Positions 43,253 through 50,552 of a stretch of 64,000 nt of DNA are shown here, piece by piece. The position numbers and the translations under genes were made by a program. How positions within the stretch are numbered: position 1 is the stretch's first letter; every line of letters begins with the position of its first letter. This DNA is from Chitinophaga jiangningensis (GTDB taxonomy: Bacteria; Bacteroidota; Bacteroidia; Chitinophagales; Chitinophagaceae). The notes under the pieces are model-generated. The model worked only from the letters and a program-made list of their open reading frames with translations, did no database searches and was not told where the DNA came from. The stretch covers positions 62,001-126,000 of the forward strand of contig NZ_FRBL01000006.1 in NCBI RefSeq assembly GCF_900142605.1, read 5' to 3'.

Positions 43253-45046
43253 ATGTTCCACATGATGAAAAAACTGCTTTTCTTATTACTAACGTGCACG
43301 TGTATACGTTCGAATGCCCAGGATATGCCCGATATGTGGACCAAAGGTGCCGCCAATTCCACCAATCCTAATCTGGAATGGTTCAGGTCGGCAAAATTTG
43401 GCCTCTTTATCCACTGGGGCCTCTATTCTAAACTCGGTGGCCGCTGGAACGACAGCAGCTATTACGGCAGCGGCGAATGGATCATGAACCGCGCTAAAGC
43501 CCCCGCCGCTGAATACGCGAAAGTAGCACAGTCATTCAACCCCACAGGATTCAACGCGGAAGAATGGGCAGGCATCGCCAAAGAAGCGGGTATCAAATAC
43601 CTCGTGATCACCGCCAAACACCACGAAGGATTCAGCATGTATGATTCCAAAGTCACCGACTTCGATATCGTTGACGCCTCCCCATACAAAAAAGATCCCA
43701 TGAAACCACTGGCCGCCGCATGCCGCCAGCAGGGTATCCGCTTCGGATTCTACTATTCCCAGTTCCTCGACTGGCACGAACCTAACGGTGGCGGCAACAG
43801 ATGGGACTTTAAAGAAGCTGACAAAGATTATCAGCAATACTATCGCACCAAATCAGTACCACAGCTGAAAGAACTGCTCACCAACTACGGTCCGCTGGAT
43901 ATCGTATGGTTTGATATGCCCGGTGGACTTACCCCGGCACAAACCAAAACAATGATCGACAGCCTCCGCCAACTCCAGCCTAACTGCCTCTTCAGCAGCA
44001 GGGTAGGACATAACCTCGGAGATTATCGCGACTTCGGAGACTCCGAAGTGCCGCCAACCCCCATCTCCGGCGCATGGGAGTCCATCTATACGCATAACGA
44101 CTCCTGGGGGTACATTCAGCATGACCTGAACTTTAAATCTCCCAAAGAAATAATACACCTCCTCTCCAATGTTGCTTCCAAAGGCGGCAACCTCATGCTC
44201 AACGTAGGCCCCGATGGCAACGGAAAATGGCCGGAATACAGCATCAAATACCTCCGTGAAACGGGCAGATGGCTCAATAAATACGGCGAAAGTATTTACG
44301 GTACTACTTACGGCCTCATCCCTACACAGCCATGGGGCGTTACCACCAGCAAACCAGGCAAACTATACCTCCACATCTGGCATAAACCTGAAAACGGACA
44401 ACTGGTAGTTCCTGGCGTGAACGCGAAAGTAAAAAGCATCAGAACACTGGGCGACAATAAACCACTGGCCTGGAAGGCTACAGGAACAGACATCGTAGTG
44501 TCCCTGCCTGCCACCCTGCCAGACGATAGAAATACCGTACTGGTAATGGAATACAACGGCCGGCAACAGGACCGTTCCCAGCTGCATACGCAAACAGTAA
44601 GCAGCCAATACCCGGCCACCACCATCTCACCGGTGTGGGCCGTATTTAATGGTGCCGCGGAAACGAAGTCATTCACCTATTCGCATTATTTTGGCGACTG
44701 GAAACATGACAACTGCGCCATCAACATGCTCAGCCCCGCTGATGCACTGGTGTTTCCACTGCATGTGCAGGAAGCCGGCGATTATAAAGTAGTGCTGGAT
44801 TATAATTGTGAAACCACCGGCGCCACCCAGCCCGGACTGGTAACACTGGGCGCCCAGCAGCTGCCCTTCCTCACACTGGCCACCGGCACCTATGATAGTC
44901 ATAAACCCTTGCTGTTTATCGACCATGCCGTAGGCGTTATCCACATTGATCAGCCGGGCGATTATAACCTGACCGTAAAACCGGCAAAGGCAAATAACAA
45001 GGAGTTGTTCAGACTGCGTAGTGTAGTGCTGCAGCCACTCCGATAA
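43253..45046 (+). CDS. Alpha-L-fucosidase, GH29 (first of three)
   Basis: A 597-residue exported enzyme (signal peptide to about residue 22, SNAQ). The GH29 catalytic domain covers about 30-365 with LFIHWGLYS, TAKHHEGFSMYDS and the nucleophile Asp221 in DIVWFDMPGG. A beta-sandwich domain follows and the last about 120 residues form an extra domain that may bind carbohydrate. It removes L-fucose by a retaining mechanism. First gene of a block with a GH-D-like enzyme (15 bp downstream) and a second GH29. ATG at 43262 or 43265 is also a possible start. Confidence 0.94.
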   Translation: MFHMMKKLLFLLLTCTCIRSNAQDMPDMWTKGAANSTNPNLEWFRSAKFGLFIHWGLYSKLGGRWNDSSYYGSGEWIMNRAKAPAAEYAKVAQSFNPTGFNAEEWAGIAKEAGIKYLVITAKHHEGFSMYDSKVTDFDIVDASPYKKDPMKPLAAACRQQGIRFGFYYSQFLDWHEPNGGGNRWDFKEADKDYQQYYRTKSVPQLKELLTNYGPLDIVWFDMPGGLTPAQTKTMIDSLRQLQPNCLFSSRVGHNLGDYRDFGDSEVPPTPISGAWESIYTHNDSWGYIQHDLNFKSPKEIIHLLSNVASKGGNLMLNVGPDGNGKWPEYSIKYLRETGRWLNKYGESIYGTTYGLIPTQPWGVTTSKPGKLYLHIWHKPENGQLVVPGVNAKVKSIRTLGDNKPLAWKATGTDIVVSLPATLPDDRNTVLVMEYNGRQQDRSQLHTQTVSSQYPATTISPVWAVFNGAAETKSFTYSHYFGDWKHDNCAINMLSPADALVFPLHVQEAGDYKVVLDYNCETTGATQPGLVTLGAQQLPFLTLATGTYDSHKPLLFIDHAVGVIHIDQPGDYNLTVKPAKANNKELFRLRSVVLQPLR

Positions 45047-45061
45047 ATAGAACAGCGAACA

Positions 45062-47209
45062 ATGAAAAACATTAAAACAATTGCAATAGCAGCAGGATTA
45101 ATTTGGCAGATGCAACCGCTGCAAGCGCAAAACGCCGGCAGGCAGGACTGGTTGATCAACAACCAGGGTTACAAAGCAAATGTAACCGCTGCCGGCAAAG
45201 AGGTGGTGATCTCCAATGGCCTGCTGAGCAGGAGCTTCCGGGTAACACCGAACGTGATCTGCACCGATTTCAGGAACCTGGTGAGCGGTGAACAATTGCT
45301 GCGTGCCATAAAACCGGAAGCACAGCTGTTCATTGACAATGATACCGTGAACATCGGTGGCGCCTATACGCAGCCGCAGAAAGCCTACCTGATGCCTGCC
45401 TGGCTGGATCATATGGAAGCCGGAGCCAAAGATCTGCACTACCTGAAATACGAAACTGCGGACCTGAAACCTGCACTGCCGGAGAACGGCTATACGAAAG
45501 CGGCTTCAGGGAAGTCACTGATTTTCCATTATTCGGCACCGGAAAATTCACCGTATAAAGGCATGGTGGTAAAGGTGCATTACGACCTGTTCGACGGAGT
45601 ACCCGTGATTTCCAAATGGCTGGAGATCACAAATAATACGGGTCGCGCCCTGCAGCTGCAACAAGTGAAAAACGAAATCCTGGCTACACCGGAAGAAGAA
45701 TCAGCCGTAGTAGGAGGGGTAACGCAAATGGCTACACCGCATGGCCTGTATGTGGAGAGCAACTACGCTTTTAACAACGCCATGAAAGCTAACCTGAGCG
45801 ACCAAACCACTCACTGGAAAGCGGACAGCACCTATACGTCGCAGGTGAACTACGACCTGCAAACGCCTTGTGTGCTGGAAGTATACCCGATTGTGCCGGT
45901 TGGCATCCGGCTGGATAAAGGGGCACATTTCGAATCTATCCGTACCTATGAACTGTTGCTGGATGGCTATAACCGCGAACGCAATGGCCTGGCACAAAAG
46001 GCGATGTACAGAACCGTTGCACCGTGGACGGAACGTAACCCGATTTTCATGCACCTGGTAAGTACCGATCCTGAAAAGGTAAAAGCAGTGATTGATCAAT
46101 GTGCGGCTACCGGTTATGAAGCGGTGATCTTAAGTTTTGGGAGTGGATTAAATATGGAAGACACCAGCGCTGCAAATATTGCTAAATACAAGTCCCTGGC
46201 AGATTATGCCACATCCAAAGGGATTATGTTGGGTGGCTATAGTTTATTTTCCAGTCGCAAAATCAGTGATGAGGATGATGTGATTAATCCGGCAACGGGT
46301 AAGCCGGGCGGTGCATTTTTTGGAAATGCCCCTTGCCTGGGAAGTAAGTGGGGACTGAGTTACCTGGCAAAAATCAAATACTTTTTCGAAGCCACCGGCT
46401 TCAGCATTTTTGAAAACGACGGGCCTTATCCCGGTGATGTTTGCGCTTCCACCACACATCCCGGCCATACCGGCAAAGATGATTCACAGTGGAAGCAAAT
46501 GCTGCTCCAAAAGGAGCTATACCACTGGATGTACGCGCGCAATATCTACGTAAATGCACCGGACTGGTATTTCCTCGATGGTACTAACAAGATTGGCCTG
46601 GGGTATAGAGAAGTGAATTTTTCCCTGCCAAGAGCAGAACAGCAGATATTGAACCGCCAGAATATTTACGATGGCCTATGGGAAAAAACGGGCCCGATGA
46701 GCTGGGGTTTTGTACCGCTTACGCAATACCAGGGTGGCGGTGCCGCTGCTACCCTGGAGCCGCTGAAAGACCACCTGGACGATTACGAAAAACTGATGAT
46801 GCAGTACTATGGCGCCGGTGTACAGGCATGCTACCGTGGTCCGCGTTTATACGATACCGATGTAACCAAACAGTTGGTAAGTAATGTTATCAGCTGGTAT
46901 AAAAAATACAGGAAGATATTAAATGCAGATATGATTCACCTGCGCAGGCCTGATGGGCGCGACTGGGATGGGATGATGCACGTAAGTGCCAGCTTGCCGC
47001 AGAAAGGATTGGTGATGTTGTATAATCCTACATTACAGGCTATTACCCGGGAGATAAAACTGCCGCTGTACTATACCGGGCTCGACAAAACCGCGCGTAT
47101 ACGGGAGAAAGAGGGAGTATTGAAAACGTATAGTCTTGACCGCGAGTATAATGCCACGGTGAAAGTAACCATACCGGCATCGGGCTATACCTGGCTGGTA
47201 ATTGAATAA
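45062..47209 (+). CDS. Clan GH-D (alpha-galactosidase-like) glycoside hydrolase
   Basis: A 715-residue exported protein with signal peptide to about residue 22. An N-terminal beta-sandwich (about 30-320) is followed by a TIM barrel in which FENDGPYPGDVCAST carries the probable nucleophile Asp453; the DGxYPGD-CAST stretch is typical of GH27/GH36-related proteins in Bacteroidota. A C-terminal beta domain ends the protein. Specificity is uncertain; an alpha-galactosidase or alpha-N-acetylgalactosaminidase-like activity is likely. It lies between two fucosidases in one transcription unit. Confidence 0.68.
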   Translation: MKNIKTIAIAAGLIWQMQPLQAQNAGRQDWLINNQGYKANVTAAGKEVVISNGLLSRSFRVTPNVICTDFRNLVSGEQLLRAIKPEAQLFIDNDTVNIGGAYTQPQKAYLMPAWLDHMEAGAKDLHYLKYETADLKPALPENGYTKAASGKSLIFHYSAPENSPYKGMVVKVHYDLFDGVPVISKWLEITNNTGRALQLQQVKNEILATPEEESAVVGGVTQMATPHGLYVESNYAFNNAMKANLSDQTTHWKADSTYTSQVNYDLQTPCVLEVYPIVPVGIRLDKGAHFESIRTYELLLDGYNRERNGLAQKAMYRTVAPWTERNPIFMHLVSTDPEKVKAVIDQCAATGYEAVILSFGSGLNMEDTSAANIAKYKSLADYATSKGIMLGGYSLFSSRKISDEDDVINPATGKPGGAFFGNAPCLGSKWGLSYLAKIKYFFEATGFSIFENDGPYPGDVCASTTHPGHTGKDDSQWKQMLLQKELYHWMYARNIYVNAPDWYFLDGTNKIGLGYREVNFSLPRAEQQILNRQNIYDGLWEKTGPMSWGFVPLTQYQGGGAAATLEPLKDHLDDYEKLMMQYYGAGVQACYRGPRLYDTDVTKQLVSNVISWYKKYRKILNADMIHLRRPDGRDWDGMMHVSASLPQKGLVMLYNPTLQAITREIKLPLYYTGLDKTARIREKEGVLKTYSLDREYNATVKVTIPASGYTWLVIE

Positions 47210-47240
47210 CCTTGATCAAACCAAAAACTATAATCCACAC

Positions 47241-48584
47241 ATGAAAAAGATCACACTTGGGTTCCTTACGCTGCTGCTGTTGTTAGTGGGGCAGTTGCAG
47301 GCCCAGCAAAAGCTTACGAACGAAACCGATGCGCAGAAAGAGCAACGCATGGCCTGGTGGCTCAACGACCGCTTTGGTATGTTTATCCACTGGGGACTGT
47401 ATTCACTGCCTGCCCGCCACGAGTGGGTAAAAAGTCGGGAACGCATTACAGACAGTGCTTATCAGAAATACTTCGACAACTTCAATCCTGACCTGTACAA
47501 CCCGCGTGAATGGGCACGTATGGCAAAGGCCGCCGGTATGAAATACGCAGTGCTCACCACCAAGCACCACGAAGGCTTCTGCCTGTTTGACTCGAAATTT
47601 ACGGATTACAAATCTACCAATACCGCTATTAAAAAGGACCTGGTGAAAGAATGGGTGGAGGCGTTTCGTGCGGAGGGCCTGAAAATAGGTTTCTACTATT
47701 CCCTGATCGACTGGCATCATCCGGATTTTACAATCGACCAGCACCACCCGCAGCGCCCGAATAATCCGGCGGATTATGAGAAGCTGAACAAAGGTCGTGA
47801 CATGGCGAAGTACAGGACCTACCTGCACAACCAGGTGAAAGAGCTAATGACCAATTACGGTAAAATTGATATTCTTTGGTTAGACTTCAGTTATCCTGGG
47901 GAGCATGGTAAAGGCCATGAGGACTGGGATTCCAAGAATTTGCTGGCCATGGTACGCAAGCTGCAGCCGGGCATTCTGGTGGACGACCGTTTAGACCTGA
48001 ATAACTACGATGATGGTTTTGATTTTGTTACGCCTGAGCAGTATAAAGTATCTGAATGGCCGATGCGCAATGGGAAACGGGTACATTGGGAAACCTGCCA
48101 GACGTTCTCCGGTTCATGGGGATATTACCGTGATGAAACCAGCTGGAAGGATAACAAGCAACTGCTGGTACTCCTGATTGAATCAGTAAGTAAAGGTGGT
48201 AACCTGCTGCTGAACGTAGGCCCTACTTCCAGAGGATTATTTGATTACCGTGCCAACAAGGCATTGAATGGTATGGGCGATTGGATGACGGTGAATAGTC
48301 GCGCTATTTACGGCTGTACCCAGGCGCCGGCTGAGTTCAAAACGCCTGACAACTGCCTGCTGACTTACAACCCAACCACAAAGCGTCTGTATGTGCACCT
48401 CCTGGATTATCCGTTGCAGCGCTTCGATCTCCCTGGAATGAAAGGAAAGATCAAGTATGCACAATTCCTGCATGATGGTTCCGAGATAAAGATGAGAGCT
48501 ACTGATAAGGGAGATGTGGCTATGGAGCTGCCAGTGTTGAAGCCGAATGTGGAAATTCCGGTAATTGAGCTGGTGCTGCAATAA
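47241..48584 (+). CDS. Alpha-L-fucosidase, GH29 (second of three)
   Basis: A 447-residue exported enzyme, shorter than its neighbours, with signal peptide to about QLQAQ and GH29 barrel: FGMFIHWGLYS, TKHHEGFCLFDS and the nucleophile Asp215 in ILWLDFSYPG. The WLDFSYPG form differs from the WFDxP of the other two, suggesting a different subfamily and linkage specificity. A TTG at 47202 in frame would overlap the previous gene; the ATG at 47241 begins the signal peptide and is chosen. Last gene of the first block, followed by a strong terminator. Confidence 0.93.
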   Translation: MKKITLGFLTLLLLLVGQLQAQQKLTNETDAQKEQRMAWWLNDRFGMFIHWGLYSLPARHEWVKSRERITDSAYQKYFDNFNPDLYNPREWARMAKAAGMKYAVLTTKHHEGFCLFDSKFTDYKSTNTAIKKDLVKEWVEAFRAEGLKIGFYYSLIDWHHPDFTIDQHHPQRPNNPADYEKLNKGRDMAKYRTYLHNQVKELMTNYGKIDILWLDFSYPGEHGKGHEDWDSKNLLAMVRKLQPGILVDDRLDLNNYDDGFDFVTPEQYKVSEWPMRNGKRVHWETCQTFSGSWGYYRDETSWKDNKQLLVLLIESVSKGGNLLLNVGPTSRGLFDYRANKALNGMGDWMTVNSRAIYGCTQAPAEFKTPDNCLLTYNPTTKRLYVHLLDYPLQRFDLPGMKGKIKYAQFLHDGSEIKMRATDKGDVAMELPVLKPNVEIPVIELVLQ

Positions 48585-48617
48585 TTGCCGCATTAAAATT
48601 TTGTTATATGCTGGTAT

Positions 48618-48656
48618 AATCCGCCTGCGGGAGTAAAATTCCGCGGCGGATTTTTT
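48618..48656 (+). terminator. Terminator of the first fucosidase block
   Basis: AATCCGCC (48618-48625) pairs with GGCGGATT (48645-48652), continued by GCGG / CCGC, with a bulged T, followed by more Ts. Confidence 0.8.
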
Positions 48657-48725
48657 ACTTTTATTGCCGGCGGTAGTTCTTGCTGCGTATGAACGATGGC
48701 CCAGTTTTGTGGTACCCATGAATTC

Positions 48726-48813
48726 GCAGGCGATAAAGCTAATCACTGTTTTCGCCACCCTTCGAAGCTTGAAATGGCAGTCGCCATAAACATCACGCTT
48801 TTACCGGCGGTAG
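48726..48813. repeat. Direct repeat, copy A (88 bp)
   Basis: Begins GCAGGCGATAAAGCTAATCA and ends ACCGGCGGTAG. Copy B is 137 bp downstream. Differences: one C/T, one T/C and one extra T. The end motif CCGGCGGTAG also occurs at about 48667-48676, so a third, mostly lost copy is possible. It is non-coding. Confidence 0.9.
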
Positions 48814-48862
48814 TGCATGCGGAATATGAGCCATTGCTCAGCGTATGGTAAGCATATGAAAT

Positions 48863-48949
48863 GCAGGCGATAAAGCTAATCACTGTTTTCGTCACCCTCC
48901 GAAGCTTGAAATGGCAGTCGCCATAAACATCACGCTTTACCGGCGGTAG
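48863..48949. repeat. Direct repeat, copy B (87 bp)
   Basis: See copy A. It leads directly into the paired hairpin at 48952, which suggests the repeat and hairpin travelled or grew together. Confidence 0.9.
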
Positions 48950-48951
48950 CC

Positions 48952-48995
48952 CCGCGCGAAGCGCGGAACCACCCCATGACACCGAAGGTGTCATG
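48952..48995. repeat. Paired-hairpin element, copy 7
   Basis: First hairpin CCGCGC - GAA - GCGCGG (48952-48966). Second hairpin: perfect 9-bp stem CATGACACC / GGTGTCATG with a GAA loop (48975-48995). Same layout as at 13832 and 28021 with different stem sequence. Confidence 0.8.
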
Positions 48996-49055
48996 CAAAA
49001 AAATCAAAAAACTCTTTTACGATTTCCAACGTATATTATTTATATTTATCTAAAG

Positions 49056-49187
49056 ATGATCGACAAAGTTGCAAGAGCGTTTGAAAAAGCTGTTAATGTT
49101 ATCTTGATCACACGTTGTTGTTGCTTATTTTTGTGTGGATTTTTTAAAGAGAAGAAAAGCTTGCTTGAAAAAAATCCACACATATAA
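49056..49187 (+). CDS. Possible small Cys-containing peptide (43 aa)
   Basis: ATG at 49056 to TAA at 49185-49187. The start is MIDKVARAFEKAVN (amphipathic helix-like), then a Cys-rich hydrophobic stretch RCCCLFLCGFF, then a Lys-rich tail. Its last third lies inside a perfect 14-bp hairpin (49132-49145 / 49169-49182). It could be a small membrane peptide or a leader; it could also be a chance frame. The ATG at 48993 in the same frame would run through the paired hairpin and is less likely. Confidence 0.3.
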   Translation: MIDKVARAFEKAVNVILITRCCCLFLCGFFKEKKSLLEKNPHI

Positions 49188-49519
49188 TAAAAATTAATTT
49201 GATAAAATAGTCTTTAGTACCAACGATATCTTTATTGATTATTAACGAGTTGTGTTCTTGTTGATCCAGTGTTATATTAATGTCAACCAGGTTATGATTA
49301 TATCTTTATTGTAATATAAAATTTATTGATTATTAGTATTTATTGAAAAACCATATACCTATCCGATTGACTACTGCTGGGATTTGTTTCAAATTTGTTT
49401 CGGTATGGAAACCGTGTATTCAATTCCAATTTTAATTTTAATGCCATACCAGCTTCCAAAACCAGCAGTTTACCTGGAGGAACTTTCATATGAAAATCAC
49501 ATAACCCAAATGGAATATT

Positions 49520-50128
49520 ATGAAAAAAGTGGGGTCTTTAAGTGCTGGTAACTGGAGTGGAACAAACGTGCTGGAGATCGGAGAATTGCATCATGAAACA
49601 ACTATTGCGTTACAACAATTAGCAAAAGATATCTGTAACCTCGTTTTTATGGATATAGAAATACCAGGTTTAACATCGATAGAGGCTGCCAGCATAGTGA
49701 AGGCAGCTTATCCCGATATAAATGTCATTCTGCTTACTTTAAGAGAAGATGTGAAAACAGTGACACAGGTACCGGCCCCGGATGCCGGCATCGCGATGGA
49801 TATAATTCCACCTGTTACTTTAACTGAATTTATCTCGCAGGTATACGAAACCGCCCTGCATAGCAATATGCTGGCCGTTAATAAGGTACTCGCCTTCTTT
49901 AATAAAGAGAAACAGCAGCCGATTCAAAATGATACCTACGGACTCTCTCCCAGGGAAAAGGAAATCCTCCGCTGCCTGGTGAATGGAGATACTTACAAAC
50001 AGATTTCAGAACACTGCCATATCAGTGTAGGTACCGTACGCTCTCATATCATGAACATTTACAGAAAACTGGATGTGAACTCCAGATCCAACGCCATCGT
50101 AAAAGCAATGAAAGAAAACCTTGTCTGA
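49520..50128 (+). CDS. LuxR-type regulator with truncated receiver, possible frameshift
   Basis: A 202-residue protein. The C-terminal LuxR HTH is clear (LSPREKEILRCLVNGDTYKQISEHCHISVGTVRSHIMNIYRKLDV). The N-terminal part has the phospho-acceptor Asp45 (LVFMDIEIPG) but lacks the first strand and acidic pair, and the conserved Lys near the end of the domain is missing (AMDIIPPVT). An overlapping frame just upstream (49441-49557) encodes a stretch, KPAVYLEELSYENHITQM, that looks like the missing first strand and helix, so a frameshift near 49540 is possible. It lies between the two fucosidase blocks and may control the second. Confidence 0.8.
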   Translation: MKKVGSLSAGNWSGTNVLEIGELHHETTIALQQLAKDICNLVFMDIEIPGLTSIEAASIVKAAYPDINVILLTLREDVKTVTQVPAPDAGIAMDIIPPVTLTEFISQVYETALHSNMLAVNKVLAFFNKEKQQPIQNDTYGLSPREKEILRCLVNGDTYKQISEHCHISVGTVRSHIMNIYRKLDVNSRSNAIVKAMKENLV

Positions 50129-50418
50129 CACTCCCCCTGAGTAACCCCAGATGTGCCTTGCCAATTTTTTGATGCATCCGGTTTTTCATGGAATTTGTTT
50201 TCTTAAGTAATCAACCTGCAGAGGTTGTCGCACTACCTGATTCCCTGCACCTGCCCACGCAGTGGGCCACCGCTACGCGTAGTGCCCAACCCCGCAATGC
50301 CGAAGGTTTGGTACCTAAAATTTCACCAATCGAACAAGAAGAAACCAACCACCCAAACCCATTTTCAACCGCTTTTGAAAATGCTACGCATAAAAGAGAA
50401 AATATTACCGTATTTTGT

Positions 50419-50430
50419 GCAATCGATTGC
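50419..50430. promoter_or_regulatory. LacI-type palindrome 1 upstream of GH2
   Basis: Perfect GCAATCGATTGC, with flanking T and G on either side. Located 123 bp before the GH2 start. Confidence 0.45.
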
Positions 50431-50493
50431 GTAATTTGGATCCCTGAATCAACACAGACCAGGCTATTCCATTATATGCCGTAAATTGAAACG

Positions 50494-50511
50494 GGTGCAT
50501 ACGTTTGCACC
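50494..50511. promoter_or_regulatory. LacI-type palindrome 2 upstream of GH2
   Basis: GGTGCA - TACGTT - TGCACC. The core TGCATACGTTTGCA differs from TGCAAACGTTTGCA by one base. It is 42 bp before the GH2 start and 64 bp after palindrome 1. Confidence 0.6.
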
Positions 50512-50552
50512 TCCTGATTTTATCGCTCGACATTTAAAGCTGCTGTCCCGTT

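Larger units (their letters stand above)
48657..49519 (+). other. Repeat-rich region between the two fucosidase blocks
   Basis: It holds the 87-bp direct repeats, one paired hairpin, a small Cys-containing ORF (49056-49187) with an overlapping 14-bp hairpin, and AT-rich sequence up to the LuxR gene. A mini-ORF of four codons (ATG at 49490, strong GGAGG ten bases upstream) and a 38-codon ORF at 49441-49557 precede the LuxR start. Confidence 0.6.
50129..50552 (+). other. Promoter region of the second block with degraded paired hairpin
   Basis: No credible gene. It contains GCCCAC-GCA-GTGGGC (50253-50267), a CTACGCGTAG dyad (50273-50282) and a CCGAAGG core without a good stem: a decayed copy of the paired hairpin. 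Two LacI-type palindromes lie at 50419 and 50494. Confidence 0.5.

Noticed and set aside
48589..49519. Mobile element suggested by direct repeats
   Set aside because: No transposase, no terminal inverted repeats bounding a unit, and no target-site duplication that I can see.
50188..50484. 98-codon ORF before the second block
   Set aside because: It runs through a decayed paired hairpin and the LacI-type palindromes, with no signal or family resemblance.
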